Assembly (NCBI RefSeq): GCF_003347635.1
Contig: NZ_QDFY01000007.1
Span: 102,501 to 166,500, forward strand
DNA: 64,000 bases
From: Sphingosinicella terrae
Lineage (GTDB): Bacteria > Pseudomonadota > Alphaproteobacteria > Sphingomonadales > Sphingomonadaceae
Direction of reading: 5' to 3'
Shown in pieces: positions 39,775 through 47,503 of this stretch. Under the pieces are notes generated by a model. It saw nothing but the letters and a program-made list of their open reading frames with translations. It ran no database searches and had not been told where the DNA came from. Every line of letters starts with the position of its first letter. The first letter of the stretch is position 1. Both the position numbers and the translations under genes were made by a program.

Positions 39775-39810
39775 TTCGTCCTGCCGATGCTTTCGTGAGT
39801 GCGAAGAAAT

Positions 39811-40629
39811 ATGCAGCATCACATACAATTTGTCACGCGCTTCGACACAGTTTCGCTCACCCCCGACGGCGCTGCCGCGGCGGCGGGCCGAGCGGTGCCG
39901 GTGGAGGCTCCGGTCGCGCTCAGCTTTTTCGGGATCGGCTATGCCGTGATGATGGCGACGCCGGCGGATCTCGAGGATTTCGCCACCGGTTTCGCCCTGT
40001 CGGAGCGGCTGATCGGCCATATCGGCGAGTTGGTCCGCGTCGACGTGCGGCCCGCCGACCAGGGCTTGCTGCTCGACATCGAATTGGCGCCCGACCGGCG
40101 GGAGCATGTCTTCGACCGGGTTCGCGTCCGGGTCGGCGAATCGAGCTGCGGCCTTTGCGGGATCGAGAATCTCGAGCAGGCGCTGCGGCCCCTGCCGCGG
40201 GTCGGCTGCCCGCCGGCAATCGAGGCCAAATCGCTGTTTCGCGCGCTCGAGACGATTCGCGCGCATCAGCCGCTCAATGCCGACACCGGCGCCGTCCATG
40301 CCGCCGCCTTCTTCGACGGCTCCGGGGCCCTCGTCGCCGCGCGCGAGGATGTCGGGCGTCACAACGCCTTGGACAAGTTGGTCGGCCACTGCCTGCGTGG
40401 CGGAGTCGACATGAGCGGCGGCTTTGCCCTGCTGACCTCGCGCTGCTCCTACGAGCTGGTCGAGAAGGCCGCTCTCGCCGGATTCCCGATGCTTGTCACC
40501 GTTTCCGCCCCCACCAGCCTCGCCGTCGAACGCGCGCACGAAGCCGGCCTCACCCTGATCGCACTGGCGCGCGCCGATTCGATGCTGGTCATGGCCGATC
40601 CGCACGGCCTGTTCGCTGCCGGGCGCTGA
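39811..40629 (+). CDS. fdhD: Formate dehydrogenase accessory sulfurtransferase
   Basis: FdhD passes sulfur to the molybdenum cofactor of formate dehydrogenase. The 272-residue protein has the CxxC motif at C113-C116 (SSCGLCGIENLE), ATPADLEDFATGFALSERL, the DVGRHNALDKLVG segment and the C-terminal VSAPTSLAVERAHEAGLTLI. The fds operon at 47-52 kb lacks fdsC, the FdhD homologue found in some fds operons, so this gene probably serves that enzyme. A GTG 12 bases upstream is an alternative start. It is divergent from metF. Confidence 0.95.
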   Translation: MQHHIQFVTRFDTVSLTPDGAAAAAGRAVPVEAPVALSFFGIGYAVMMATPADLEDFATGFALSERLIGHIGELVRVDVRPADQGLLLDIELAPDRREHVFDRVRVRVGESSCGLCGIENLEQALRPLPRVGCPPAIEAKSLFRALETIRAHQPLNADTGAVHAAAFFDGSGALVAAREDVGRHNALDKLVGHCLRGGVDMSGGFALLTSRCSYELVEKAALAGFPMLVTVSAPTSLAVERAHEAGLTLIALARADSMLVMADPHGLFAAGR

Positions 40630-40688
40630 AGGGCGGCCGGCGAAGGAACGAAGCCGACACCTTCGCGTAGGTCCGGCGGGGAATCTCG

Positions 40689-42302
40689 ATGACCGCACGC
40701 CAACCTCACCTCATGCGGCTGCTCGGCCTGATCCTCTTCGTCGTGACCGGCGCCTTCGCGACTCCGGCTTCGGCGCAGGCGTCTCCCCAGTCCAACGGGG
40801 CGGCCCCGGCCGAAACGGCGGCGGTCGACCCTTTCGGACGGTCGACGCCGGCGGGCACGGTCACCGGTTACGTCCGGGCGATCGCCGCCGGCGACAATGC
40901 GCTCGCCGGCCGCTATCTGCACGTGCGCGGGGTGCGCGGAGCCCGAGGCGAGCGGAGCGGATCGGCGCTGGCCCGGCGATTCCAGGCGGTGCTCGACCGC
41001 GAGGGGCAGTTCCGCCCGCGCGTGGAGCTGAGCCGCGACAGCGAGGGCAATCTCGCCGACGCGCTCGAGCCGGATCTGGAGGAAGTCGGATCGCTGGGCA
41101 GCGGCGAGGCTGTGAAGGACCTGCTGCTGCGCCGGGTGGAGGAGGGGGATGGCCGCCTCGTCTGGCTGTTCTCGGCCGAGACCCTGACCGCCGCTTTCTC
41201 GCTCGAGGCACCGGAAGAACCGGTCCCCGCCGAGCGATGGCTTCCGCAGCGCCTCTCGCAATGGCAGGTGGCCGGAGCCCCCTTCTCCCATTGGCTCACC
41301 CTTGCCGCGATCAGCGGCGCGGTATTCCTGATGGCCTGGCTGCTCTACCGGCTGGTCCTGCTCGGCCATCGCTCGATCGGCGGCCGTCTCGGCGGGGCGC
41401 TCCGCCTCGCCGGCGCCGTGGCCGTGCCGCTCATCCTGTTCGCCGCCGTCGGTCTCGCCAGCTGGCTGGCGCCGAGTCTCGGCATCTCGATCGTTGCCCG
41501 GGAAGCCTTTGCCTGGCTCACCTTCGTCATCGGCTGGATCGCCTTTGCCTGGCTGCTGTGGCGCGTGATCGACCTGGTCGCCGACCGGGCGCTGGCCGGA
41601 TTTGCCCGCCGCGGCCGGGCCAGCGCCACGGCGATCATTCGAATGGCGAGCCGCTCGGCGAAGCTGCTCATCATCGTTTCCGCGGTGATCGCGGTCTTCG
41701 ACGTCTTCGGCTTCCAGGTGACCACGGCGATCGCCGCCCTGGGCATCGGCGGCCTCGCCTTGGCGCTCGGAGCCCAGAAGACGCTGGAGAATCTCATCGC
41801 CAGCCTCTCGATCGTGTCGGACCGGCCGTTCAAGGTGGGCGACGTCTGCCGCTTCGGCTCGCGCACCGGTACCGTCGAAGATGTCGGACTCCGCTCGACG
41901 CGGGTGCGAACGCTCGAGCGGACCCTGCTGGTCATCCCCAATTCCAGCCTGGTGAACGCCGAGGTCGAGAATCTGTCCAGCCGCGACCATTTCCTGTTCC
42001 AGCCGGTCTTCCATGTCGAAGGCGCGGCGAATCCCGAGCAGCTGCGCCGCCTGCTCGACGGGATCCGTACCGCGCTCGCCTCCGACGACCGGCTGCTCGA
42101 AGGCGCCATTCGCGTCCGGCTGCTGCCGCCCAGCGAGGCGCGCCTGCCGATCGAGGTCTTCGGCTATGTCGTGGCCGAGGACTTCGACGCTTTCCTCGCC
42201 GTCCAGGAAGAGCTGCTGCTGAGGGCGCTCGAGGCCATCGCCGCCGAAGGCTTCCAGCTCGCGCCGCCGGCGGTCGATCTCGGCGGGCGCCTCCCGGTCT
42301 AG
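40689..42302 (+). CDS. MscS-family mechanosensitive channel with signal peptide
   Basis: This 537-residue protein has an N-terminal signal peptide (LLGLILFVVTGAFATPASAQ), a periplasmic domain of about 150 residues, then four or five transmembrane segments. The pore-lining helix region has Gly/Ala-rich AALGIGGLALALGAQKTLEN, and the beta domain FKVGDVCRFGSRTGTVEDVG with VIPNSSLVNAEVENLSSRD is characteristic of MscS. Such channels open under membrane tension to release solutes. Dispersed C-terminal residues match the family. It is 59 bases downstream of fdhD. Confidence 0.9.
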   Translation: MTARQPHLMRLLGLILFVVTGAFATPASAQASPQSNGAAPAETAAVDPFGRSTPAGTVTGYVRAIAAGDNALAGRYLHVRGVRGARGERSGSALARRFQAVLDREGQFRPRVELSRDSEGNLADALEPDLEEVGSLGSGEAVKDLLLRRVEEGDGRLVWLFSAETLTAAFSLEAPEEPVPAERWLPQRLSQWQVAGAPFSHWLTLAAISGAVFLMAWLLYRLVLLGHRSIGGRLGGALRLAGAVAVPLILFAAVGLASWLAPSLGISIVAREAFAWLTFVIGWIAFAWLLWRVIDLVADRALAGFARRGRASATAIIRMASRSAKLLIIVSAVIAVFDVFGFQVTTAIAALGIGGLALALGAQKTLENLIASLSIVSDRPFKVGDVCRFGSRTGTVEDVGLRSTRVRTLERTLLVIPNSSLVNAEVENLSSRDHFLFQPVFHVEGAANPEQLRRLLDGIRTALASDDRLLEGAIRVRLLPPSEARLPIEVFGYVVAEDFDAFLAVQEELLLRALEAIAAEGFQLAPPAVDLGGRLPV

Positions 42303-42358
42303 ATCGTCCCCGGTCCTGTCGATTGCCCGCTCCCGGGGCGACGGCTACATGGAGGCGG

Positions 42359-42790
42359 ATGGGGCTTCGGTTCGCAGCCATGGGCCGGATCGCGCTGTAC
42401 GGCGCCGTGCTGGCGATAGGCGCGCTGGCGTTGCAGAGCCTCGATTATCTGCGTCTCGTCCGCTCGAACCCGCTCGACATCTACATCGTCCTGGTTGCCG
42501 CCGGATTTCTCTTGCTCGGTCTGTTCGTCGGCGCCCGTCTGTTCGGCGCGGGGCCGCCGCAGGCGTTCGACGGCAATCCGGTCGCGCAGGCCACACTCGG
42601 CATCAGCGCGCGCGAGCTCGCCGTCCTCCACGAAATCGCGGCCGGGCGATCCAACAAGGAGATCGCCATCCGCCTCGGCATCTCGCCCAATACGGTGAAG
42701 ACCCATGTCGCCCGATTGCTCGAGAAGCTCGAGGCGCGCCGTCGCACCGACGCGATCGCCCGCGCACGCGAGCTTGGCCTCCTGCCCTGA
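42359..42790 (+). CDS. Membrane-anchored LuxR-type HTH protein
   Basis: This 143-residue protein has two predicted transmembrane segments (residues about 10-25 and 38-58) and a C-terminal LuxR/GerE helix-turn-helix (ISARELAVLHEIAAGRSNKE, LGISPNTVKTHVARLLEKLE). There is no receiver or autoinducer-binding domain. It may be a membrane-tethered transcription factor; the signal is unknown. The ATG at 42359 has GGAGGCG only a few bases upstream; an ATG at 42380 is possible. A DUF4199 membrane protein follows after 144 bases. Confidence 0.85.
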   Translation: MGLRFAAMGRIALYGAVLAIGALALQSLDYLRLVRSNPLDIYIVLVAAGFLLLGLFVGARLFGAGPPQAFDGNPVAQATLGISARELAVLHEIAAGRSNKEIAIRLGISPNTVKTHVARLLEKLEARRRTDAIARARELGLLP

Positions 42791-42934
42791 ATCGCCCTCC
42801 GCGCGAATCCCGAGCCGCCGCTCACCTCGCGCGGCGTCATTCTTGCGGGTGAAAGGGGCCAAATCATCCTTTCGGGCGATTGATCATGCGACCGCGGCGG
42901 TCATCCTGCGACTCTCACCAGGGGAGATGCGAAG

Positions 42935-43450
42935 ATGCTCAGCAGGATATTCGTCAACGGCGGCATTGCCGGCCTCATCGTCGGCGCGGCCTTCTTCGGC
43001 TTCGCGGCCAGCGGCACGCTCGTTCACGGCGCGCTCGGCATGGTCATCGGCTACCTCACGATGCTCCTTGCCCTCAGCCTCGTCTTCGTCGCGATCAAGC
43101 GTTACCGCGATTCCGAACTCGGCGGCGTCATCCGCTTCTGGCCCGCCTTCGGGCTCGGCCTCGGCATCACCCTCGTCGCCAGCCTGGTCTATGCGCTGGC
43201 CTGGGAAACGACCCTCGCCGCGACCGGAGGCGCGGAGGCATTCGTCGACCAGTATATCGAGCAGGAGCGCGCCAAGGGAGCCTCGCCCGAGGCTCTGGCC
43301 GAGATGGACGGGTTCCGTGCCATCTATGCCAATCCGCTGCTGCGCATGGCGGTTACCTTCACCGAGATCTTCCCGGTCGGGCTGCTCGTCTCGCTGCTGA
43401 GCGCGGCCATGCTGCGCAACCCGCGCTTCCTTCCGCTCCGCAGGGGTTAG
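42935..43450 (+). CDS. DUF4199-family membrane protein
   Basis: This 171-residue protein has about four hydrophobic segments and the DUF4199 pattern: IGYLTMLLALSLVFVAIKRY, GGVIRFWPAFGLGLGITLVA, then a soluble loop (VDQYIEQERAKGASPEALAE) and a final membrane pair. GGGGAGATGCGAAG before the ATG gives a good Shine-Dalgarno. The function of DUF4199 is unknown. Its place after the membrane-anchored LuxR-type gene suggests that the two work together. Confidence 0.85.
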   Translation: MLSRIFVNGGIAGLIVGAAFFGFAASGTLVHGALGMVIGYLTMLLALSLVFVAIKRYRDSELGGVIRFWPAFGLGLGITLVASLVYALAWETTLAATGGAEAFVDQYIEQERAKGASPEALAEMDGFRAIYANPLLRMAVTFTEIFPVGLLVSLLSAAMLRNPRFLPLRRG

Positions 43451-43783
43451 AGGCTATCCTCCGACCTGCCGGGGCGCCCATCGGGCGGGGCCGCCGGTCC
43501 CGCCCTTCGCGAGTCGCGATCCGGCGCGCCGGCCGGCATGATTCGGCGGCCGAGCGTGCCGAAAGCCGGGCGCTGCCGCCTGCCATCGGGGACCCGGGAT
43601 ATGACGGCCATCGCCTCGCCGTCGGGAAAATCGTCTCCTGGCATGGGTTAAGCGGCACGGGAAGGTTAATGCCGCCCGTCCGGACCATGAGAGGGGGGCA
43701 GGGCGACTGCGAGGCGAGATCGGTCCATTTCGGTAACCATTGGCTGCTATCGAGGATGAACCCTCACTACCTCGAGCCGTGGA
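43451..43783. other. Intergenic region, 333 bases
   Basis: No gene was recognised. GGGTTAAG (43645-43652) and GGTTAATG (43662-43669) read on the minus strand as TTAACC-type half-sites, reminiscent of CtrA boxes but with wrong spacing. They lie 115-140 bases before the CHASE2-EAL gene and could belong to its promoter region. Nothing else was seen. Confidence 0.35.
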
Positions 43784-46087
43784 GTGACACGAACGCTATT
43801 GTCTCTTGAAGGCCGCTGGAAAGCGCTTCTGCTGGCGCTCGCCGTCGGGTTGGTCTTCGGACTGCTCGATGTGGGCGAGCCGATGGAGCGCGTCGGGCAG
43901 GTCGTGCGCGACAAGCTGCGCAACCACGCCGGCAGCGGCTCGGTCGTGCTGGTCGCGATCGACGACCGCAGCCTTCGGGACGTCGGCGCCTTGCCCTGGA
44001 ACGGCGAGCAGCTGGCCGAGCTCGTGCGCCGGGTCGATGCCGCCGGAGCCCGCCGCATCCATCTCGACGCCAATCTCGACCAGATCGGATCGCGCCGGCA
44101 GGCTGTCGCGCTGGAGAGCGCCCTTGCCTCCGCCCGCGCCGACATCCTCTTGCCGGCGCGCTTCTCGATCGACCCGATTTCCGGGACCCGCGCCGATTAT
44201 CTGCCGCCGGATCGGCTGGCGCGCCATGCCCGCATCGTCAATTCGAACCTGCGGGTAAGCTGGGACGGCGCGATCTGGAGCCATCCCCACGGCGCGCGCG
44301 CCGGCGACCGGCTGATACCCTCTCTGGCGGCGGAGCTGGCCGGTTCGGCCGAGCCGAGCGAGAGCCTTTTCAGGATCGATTACGGCATCGATCTGCGCTC
44401 GATCCCGGTCGTCAGCGCCTACGATCTCCTGCGCGACGCCGTGCCCGACCATCGGCTGCAAGGGCGGCAGGTCGTGATCGCTCGCACGGACCTGGCCGCG
44501 GACCATTATCGCGCGCCCTCCTTCGGCCTCGTGCCGGCCGCCTTCTTTCACCTGATCGCCGCCGAGACTCTGACGGCGGGCCGGCCGCTCGACCTCGGCT
44601 GGGCCCCCTTGCTGCTCCTGTGCGCGCTCGCGGCGGCGGCGGTCGTCGGACTGCGTCCGCGCGTGGCCGCCTCGGCCATCCTCGGCGCCACCGTCGCGGT
44701 GCTGGTGGCTGCCCCCCTGCTTCTGGAGCAGAATTTCATCCATACCGACGTCGTGCCGGCTCTGGCGCTGCTCGCGACGGCCTCGCTCTATCGTCTGATC
44801 ACCGGCCTGCGGCGCGCCTATCGGGCCCGCGGAACCACCGATCTGCTGACGGGCCTGCCCAACCTCCAGGCGCTCCGCCAGGCGGAGAGCCGCGGCGGCG
44901 GCATCGTCGTCGCGGCCCGGATCATGAACTATGCGCGGATCGCCACGACCTTACAGGTGCCGCTCGAGAAGGAACTGGTGGAACAGATTGTCGGGCGGCT
45001 CGAATTCGGCTCGGGCGGCGCCACCACCTATCAGGCCGGCCCCGGCGTCTTCGCCTGGATCGCCGAGAACATGGAGGAAGACGATCTCGTCCAGCAGCTG
45101 GAAGGTCTGCAGGCCCTGTTCCGCAGTCCGATCGTCATCGGCCCGCGCCTGATCGACATCGCCGTCACCTTCGGCATCGACACCGAGGACGACCGGCCGC
45201 TGACGCAGCGCGCAGCGAGCGCGCTGGTCGCCGCGGACGAGGCCGCCCGCGAAGGGAAGAGGTGGGCAAGCTTCAATCCGGCGAGCGCCGCGGATGCCGA
45301 CTGGCGACTTTCTTTGCTCGCGCGTCTCGACCACGCCATCGAGCATCGCGAGCTCTGGGTGGCCTATCAGCCGAAGGTCGATTGCCAGAGCGGCCGTATC
45401 GTCGGCGCCGAGGCGCTGGTGCGCTGGACCCATCCCGAAAAGGGCCAGCTCCAGCCCGATCAGTTCATCGCCGCGGCCGAGCAGGGAGGGCGCATCGACG
45501 CGCTGACCGCCTTCGTGCTCGATACGGCGCTTGCCGACATGGCCTCGTTCAATCGCCGCGGCCGACGCTTCTCGGTCGCAGTCAATCTCTCCGCGCAGCT
45601 GCTCGACAGCCTGACTCTGGTGCCGACAGTCGAAGCGGCGCTTCGCAAGCACGGCTTCTCGCCGGAGCTGCTGACCCTCGAGGTGACCGAGACGTCCACA
45701 CTGGGCAGCGGCGCCCGGCAGATCGCCAACCTGCAGCGGCTGAGCCGGCTCGGCGTCGAGCTGTCGATCGACGATTATGGAACCGGCTTCTCGACGCTGG
45801 AATATCTGAAGCGGATCCCCGCCTCCGAGCTGAAGATCGATCGCAGCTTCATCGGCATGCTCGACAAATCCAAGGGCGACCGGATCATGGTGAATTCGAC
45901 GATCCAGCTTGCCCATTCGCTCGGCCGCCGCGTCGTCGCCGAGGGCGTCGAGAATGCCGAGGTTCTCGCCGAGCTGAAGCGCATGCGCTGCGACGTCGTG
46001 CAGGGCTATCATCTCGGCCGGCCGATGCCCGTGGCCGACCTGCGCAAGCTGCTGAAGGCCTCGGGAGCCTCCCGCCAGGCCGCCTGA
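43784..46087 (+). CDS. CHASE2-(degenerate GGDEF)-EAL cyclic-di-GMP phosphodiesterase
   Basis: This 767-residue membrane protein has an N-terminal transmembrane segment, a CHASE2 periplasmic sensor domain (residues about 40-265) and three transmembrane segments (about 270-345). A GGDEF-like domain follows in which the GGDEF signature reads AGPGVF, so it cannot make c-di-GMP. The EAL domain has GAEALVRW, VNLSAQLL, LEVTETS, SIDDYGTGFST, ELKIDRSFI and AEGVEN, all residues for Mg binding and catalysis, so it should hydrolyse c-di-GMP. The start is a GTG at 43784. The CHASE2 ligand is unknown. Confidence 0.9.
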   Translation: MTRTLLSLEGRWKALLLALAVGLVFGLLDVGEPMERVGQVVRDKLRNHAGSGSVVLVAIDDRSLRDVGALPWNGEQLAELVRRVDAAGARRIHLDANLDQIGSRRQAVALESALASARADILLPARFSIDPISGTRADYLPPDRLARHARIVNSNLRVSWDGAIWSHPHGARAGDRLIPSLAAELAGSAEPSESLFRIDYGIDLRSIPVVSAYDLLRDAVPDHRLQGRQVVIARTDLAADHYRAPSFGLVPAAFFHLIAAETLTAGRPLDLGWAPLLLLCALAAAAVVGLRPRVAASAILGATVAVLVAAPLLLEQNFIHTDVVPALALLATASLYRLITGLRRAYRARGTTDLLTGLPNLQALRQAESRGGGIVVAARIMNYARIATTLQVPLEKELVEQIVGRLEFGSGGATTYQAGPGVFAWIAENMEEDDLVQQLEGLQALFRSPIVIGPRLIDIAVTFGIDTEDDRPLTQRAASALVAADEAAREGKRWASFNPASAADADWRLSLLARLDHAIEHRELWVAYQPKVDCQSGRIVGAEALVRWTHPEKGQLQPDQFIAAAEQGGRIDALTAFVLDTALADMASFNRRGRRFSVAVNLSAQLLDSLTLVPTVEAALRKHGFSPELLTLEVTETSTLGSGARQIANLQRLSRLGVELSIDDYGTGFSTLEYLKRIPASELKIDRSFIGMLDKSKGDRIMVNSTIQLAHSLGRRVVAEGVENAEVLAELKRMRCDVVQGYHLGRPMPVADLRKLLKASGASRQAA

Positions 46088-46420
46088 GCGGCGTCAGCCC
46101 CGCTCCTGCGGGAGAGCGTGCATGGCTTCGCAGCGTCCGGTTCCTGGACCGGCGCCCCTCACCCTAGAACGGATGGCTATCCGTGCCTGATTCGCCCGAC
46201 GCCGTCGTTCCGCCCCTGCCTCGGCCCGACTCGCCAAGGCCCACGCCGCCGCGCCCAGAGGGACTGCTGCTCGCATGCCGTCACGCCCCTTGCCCAGAGT
46301 CGCGCTTCGGCCGTTCGTAACTTCCGGATCTGGGACGGTTTTTCCCGGCCCCCACCCGCCGGCCGTCACTTTTACGCAACGCCCAGCCCCAAAACGACAC
46401 ATGCGCCAGCATACCATAAT
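46088..46420. other. Intergenic region, 333 bases
   Basis: This is the spacer between the EAL gene and the small transcription unit at 46421. CTCC-TGC-GGGAG near its start is a weak hairpin that might end the EAL transcript. No gene, repeat or RNA was recognised. Confidence 0.4.
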
Positions 46421-46465
46421 TTAACTCTTTGTTTACCACGAGCATCGCGGTAAACAGTCTGTTAG
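46421..46465. promoter_or_regulatory. Inverted pair of CtrA-like boxes
   Basis: TTAACTCTTTGTTTACC (46421-46437) and, on the other strand, CTAACAGACTGTTTACC (46465-46449) share TAAC-N4-TGTTTACC (12 positions), separated by 11 bases. The inner TGTTTACC/GGTAAACA arms (46430-46437, 46449-46456) are perfect. Each half resembles the CtrA site TTAA-N7-TTAA with one mismatch. Use as an operator is inferred. Confidence 0.5.
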
Positions 46466-46503
46466 GTAGAAATGGTTCTGCCGGGGGTTTGGGAGTTAGA
46501 TCC

Positions 46504-46539
46504 ATGTGGGCATGGTTGTTCGGCGAGAACTGGCGCTAG
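46504..46539 (+). CDS. Possible 11-residue Trp-rich small protein
   Basis: The short frame encodes MWAWLFGENWR, with three tryptophans in eleven residues. GGGAG lies eight bases before the ATG, and a strong intrinsic terminator follows 20 bases after the stop. There is no gene downstream on the same strand, so it is not an obvious leader peptide for an amino acid operon. It could be a small membrane-active peptide or the chance reading of a small RNA. I know of no family. Confidence 0.35.
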   Translation: MWAWLFGENWR

Positions 46540-46559
46540 TCCTGGCGTCATGACGCTAC

Positions 46560-46588
46560 AAAGCCCCGCCGTTCGGCGGGGCTTTTTC
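46560..46588 (+). terminator. Rho-independent terminator
   Basis: AAGCCCCGCC-GTTC-GGCGGGGCTT (46561-46584) is a perfect 10-bp stem with a 4-base loop followed by TTTC. It ends the small unit at 46421-46539, and the A/T flanks may also serve the convergent ybaK-like gene. Confidence 0.9.
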
Positions 46589-46655
46589 ATTTAGGGGCGA
46601 TTTGCGAGGATCGGCGGCGCGCATTGCGGGCCGCCGCGATTGCGCAGATGGGCGT

Positions 46656-47129
46656 TCAGGCGCCGATGACGGCCAACCGGGCCTGCGTGGCCCGCACCAG
46701 ATCCGCCGGAGCGAGGCGCAGCTGAAGGCCCCGCTGGCCGCCATTCACGAACACATAGGGCTCAGCGAGCGCCGCCTCGTCGATCACCGTCGGCAGCGTG
46801 CGGCGCTGCCCGAGCGGGCTCACCCCGCCCACCCTGTAGCCGCTGATCCGCTCGGCGTCGGGCACCGGCAGCATCGCCGCGCTTTTGCCGCCGAACGCCG
46901 CCGCCGCCTTCTTCATGGCCGCTTCGCGATCCGAGGCGAGAATGAGGCAGACGGGCTGCCCGTCCACCTGCGCCAGCAAGGTCTTGAGCACGCGCCGCGG
47001 CGGCTCGCCCAGCGCGTTCGCGGCCTGGAGGCCGACCCGTTCGGTGCCCGGATCATAGGCATAGCGGCAAAGGCCGAAGGGGATCGACAGCCGCCGCAAG
47101 GCGGTCGTCGCGGGTGTATCGTCGGCCAT
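46656..47129 (-). CDS. YbaK/EbsC-type aminoacyl-tRNA deacylase
   Basis: This 157-residue YbaK-domain protein has LGEPPRRVLKTLLAQVDGQP, CLILASDREAAMKKAAAAFG and GYRVGGVSPLGQRRTLPTVI, with the conserved Lys and the GGVSPLG motif. YbaK proteins hydrolyse Cys-tRNA(Pro) made by mistake. The length fits YbaK rather than the ProX or ProRS-inserted forms. It lies 20 bases downstream of fdsD on the same strand and may be read through from the fds operon, but no functional link is expected. Confidence 0.88.
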   Translation of the reverse strand: MADDTPATTALRRLSIPFGLCRYAYDPGTERVGLQAANALGEPPRRVLKTLLAQVDGQPVCLILASDREAAMKKAAAAFGGKSAAMLPVPDAERISGYRVGGVSPLGQRRTLPTVIDEAALAEPYVFVNGGQRGLQLRLAPADLVRATQARLAVIGA

Positions 47130-47149
47130 GATCGCGATGCTCGCCGGGT

Positions 47150-47503
47150 TCAGCCCGCATCCGACATGAGGTCGCGGCCGTCCTCGTGATCGCCGGCGCG
47201 ATTGAACTCCGTCGCCTTCGTCTGAGGCTCCGGTGCCTGGGGAGAAGCGAGCTTCGCCACCGCGGCCCTAGCAATGTCGACAAGGCCCTCTCCGCCAGAC
47301 TGCCAGTGAGAGACGATCAACGCGCGCATCCGCGGGTCCCAGAAATGCCAGAGATGGTCCCAGGTCGCCTCGACCGAGTCACCGGGCCGCTGATTGCCGA
47401 ACTCGCGCGCGATCTGATTGGCCATGTAGACGAGGCGCTCGAGCGTGTGGCCGGAGCGCGCCGTGCCGCCCGCGGCCAAGTCCTGCCCGCGTTCCGCCGT
47501 CAC
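47150..47503 (-). CDS. fdsD: NAD-dependent formate dehydrogenase delta subunit
   Basis: The 117-residue product shows the FdsD signature LVYMANQIAREFGNQRPGDS followed by WDHLWHFWDPRMRALI. FdsD is a small subunit needed for assembly or stability of FdsABG. It starts with GTG overlapping the fdsA stop (GTGA), so it is coupled to fdsA. The C-terminal 35 residues after VAKLASPQ are a polar tail without known role. Confidence 0.92.
   Translation of the reverse strand: MTAERGQDLAAGGTARSGHTLERLVYMANQIAREFGNQRPGDSVEATWDHLWHFWDPRMRALIVSHWQSGGEGLVDIARAAVAKLASPQAPEPQTKATEFNRAGDHEDGRDLMSDAG

Noticed and set aside
46504-46588. Tryptophan attenuation leader
   Set aside because: Trp codons are present, but no trp or other gene follows on this strand and there is no alternative antiterminator that I can see.
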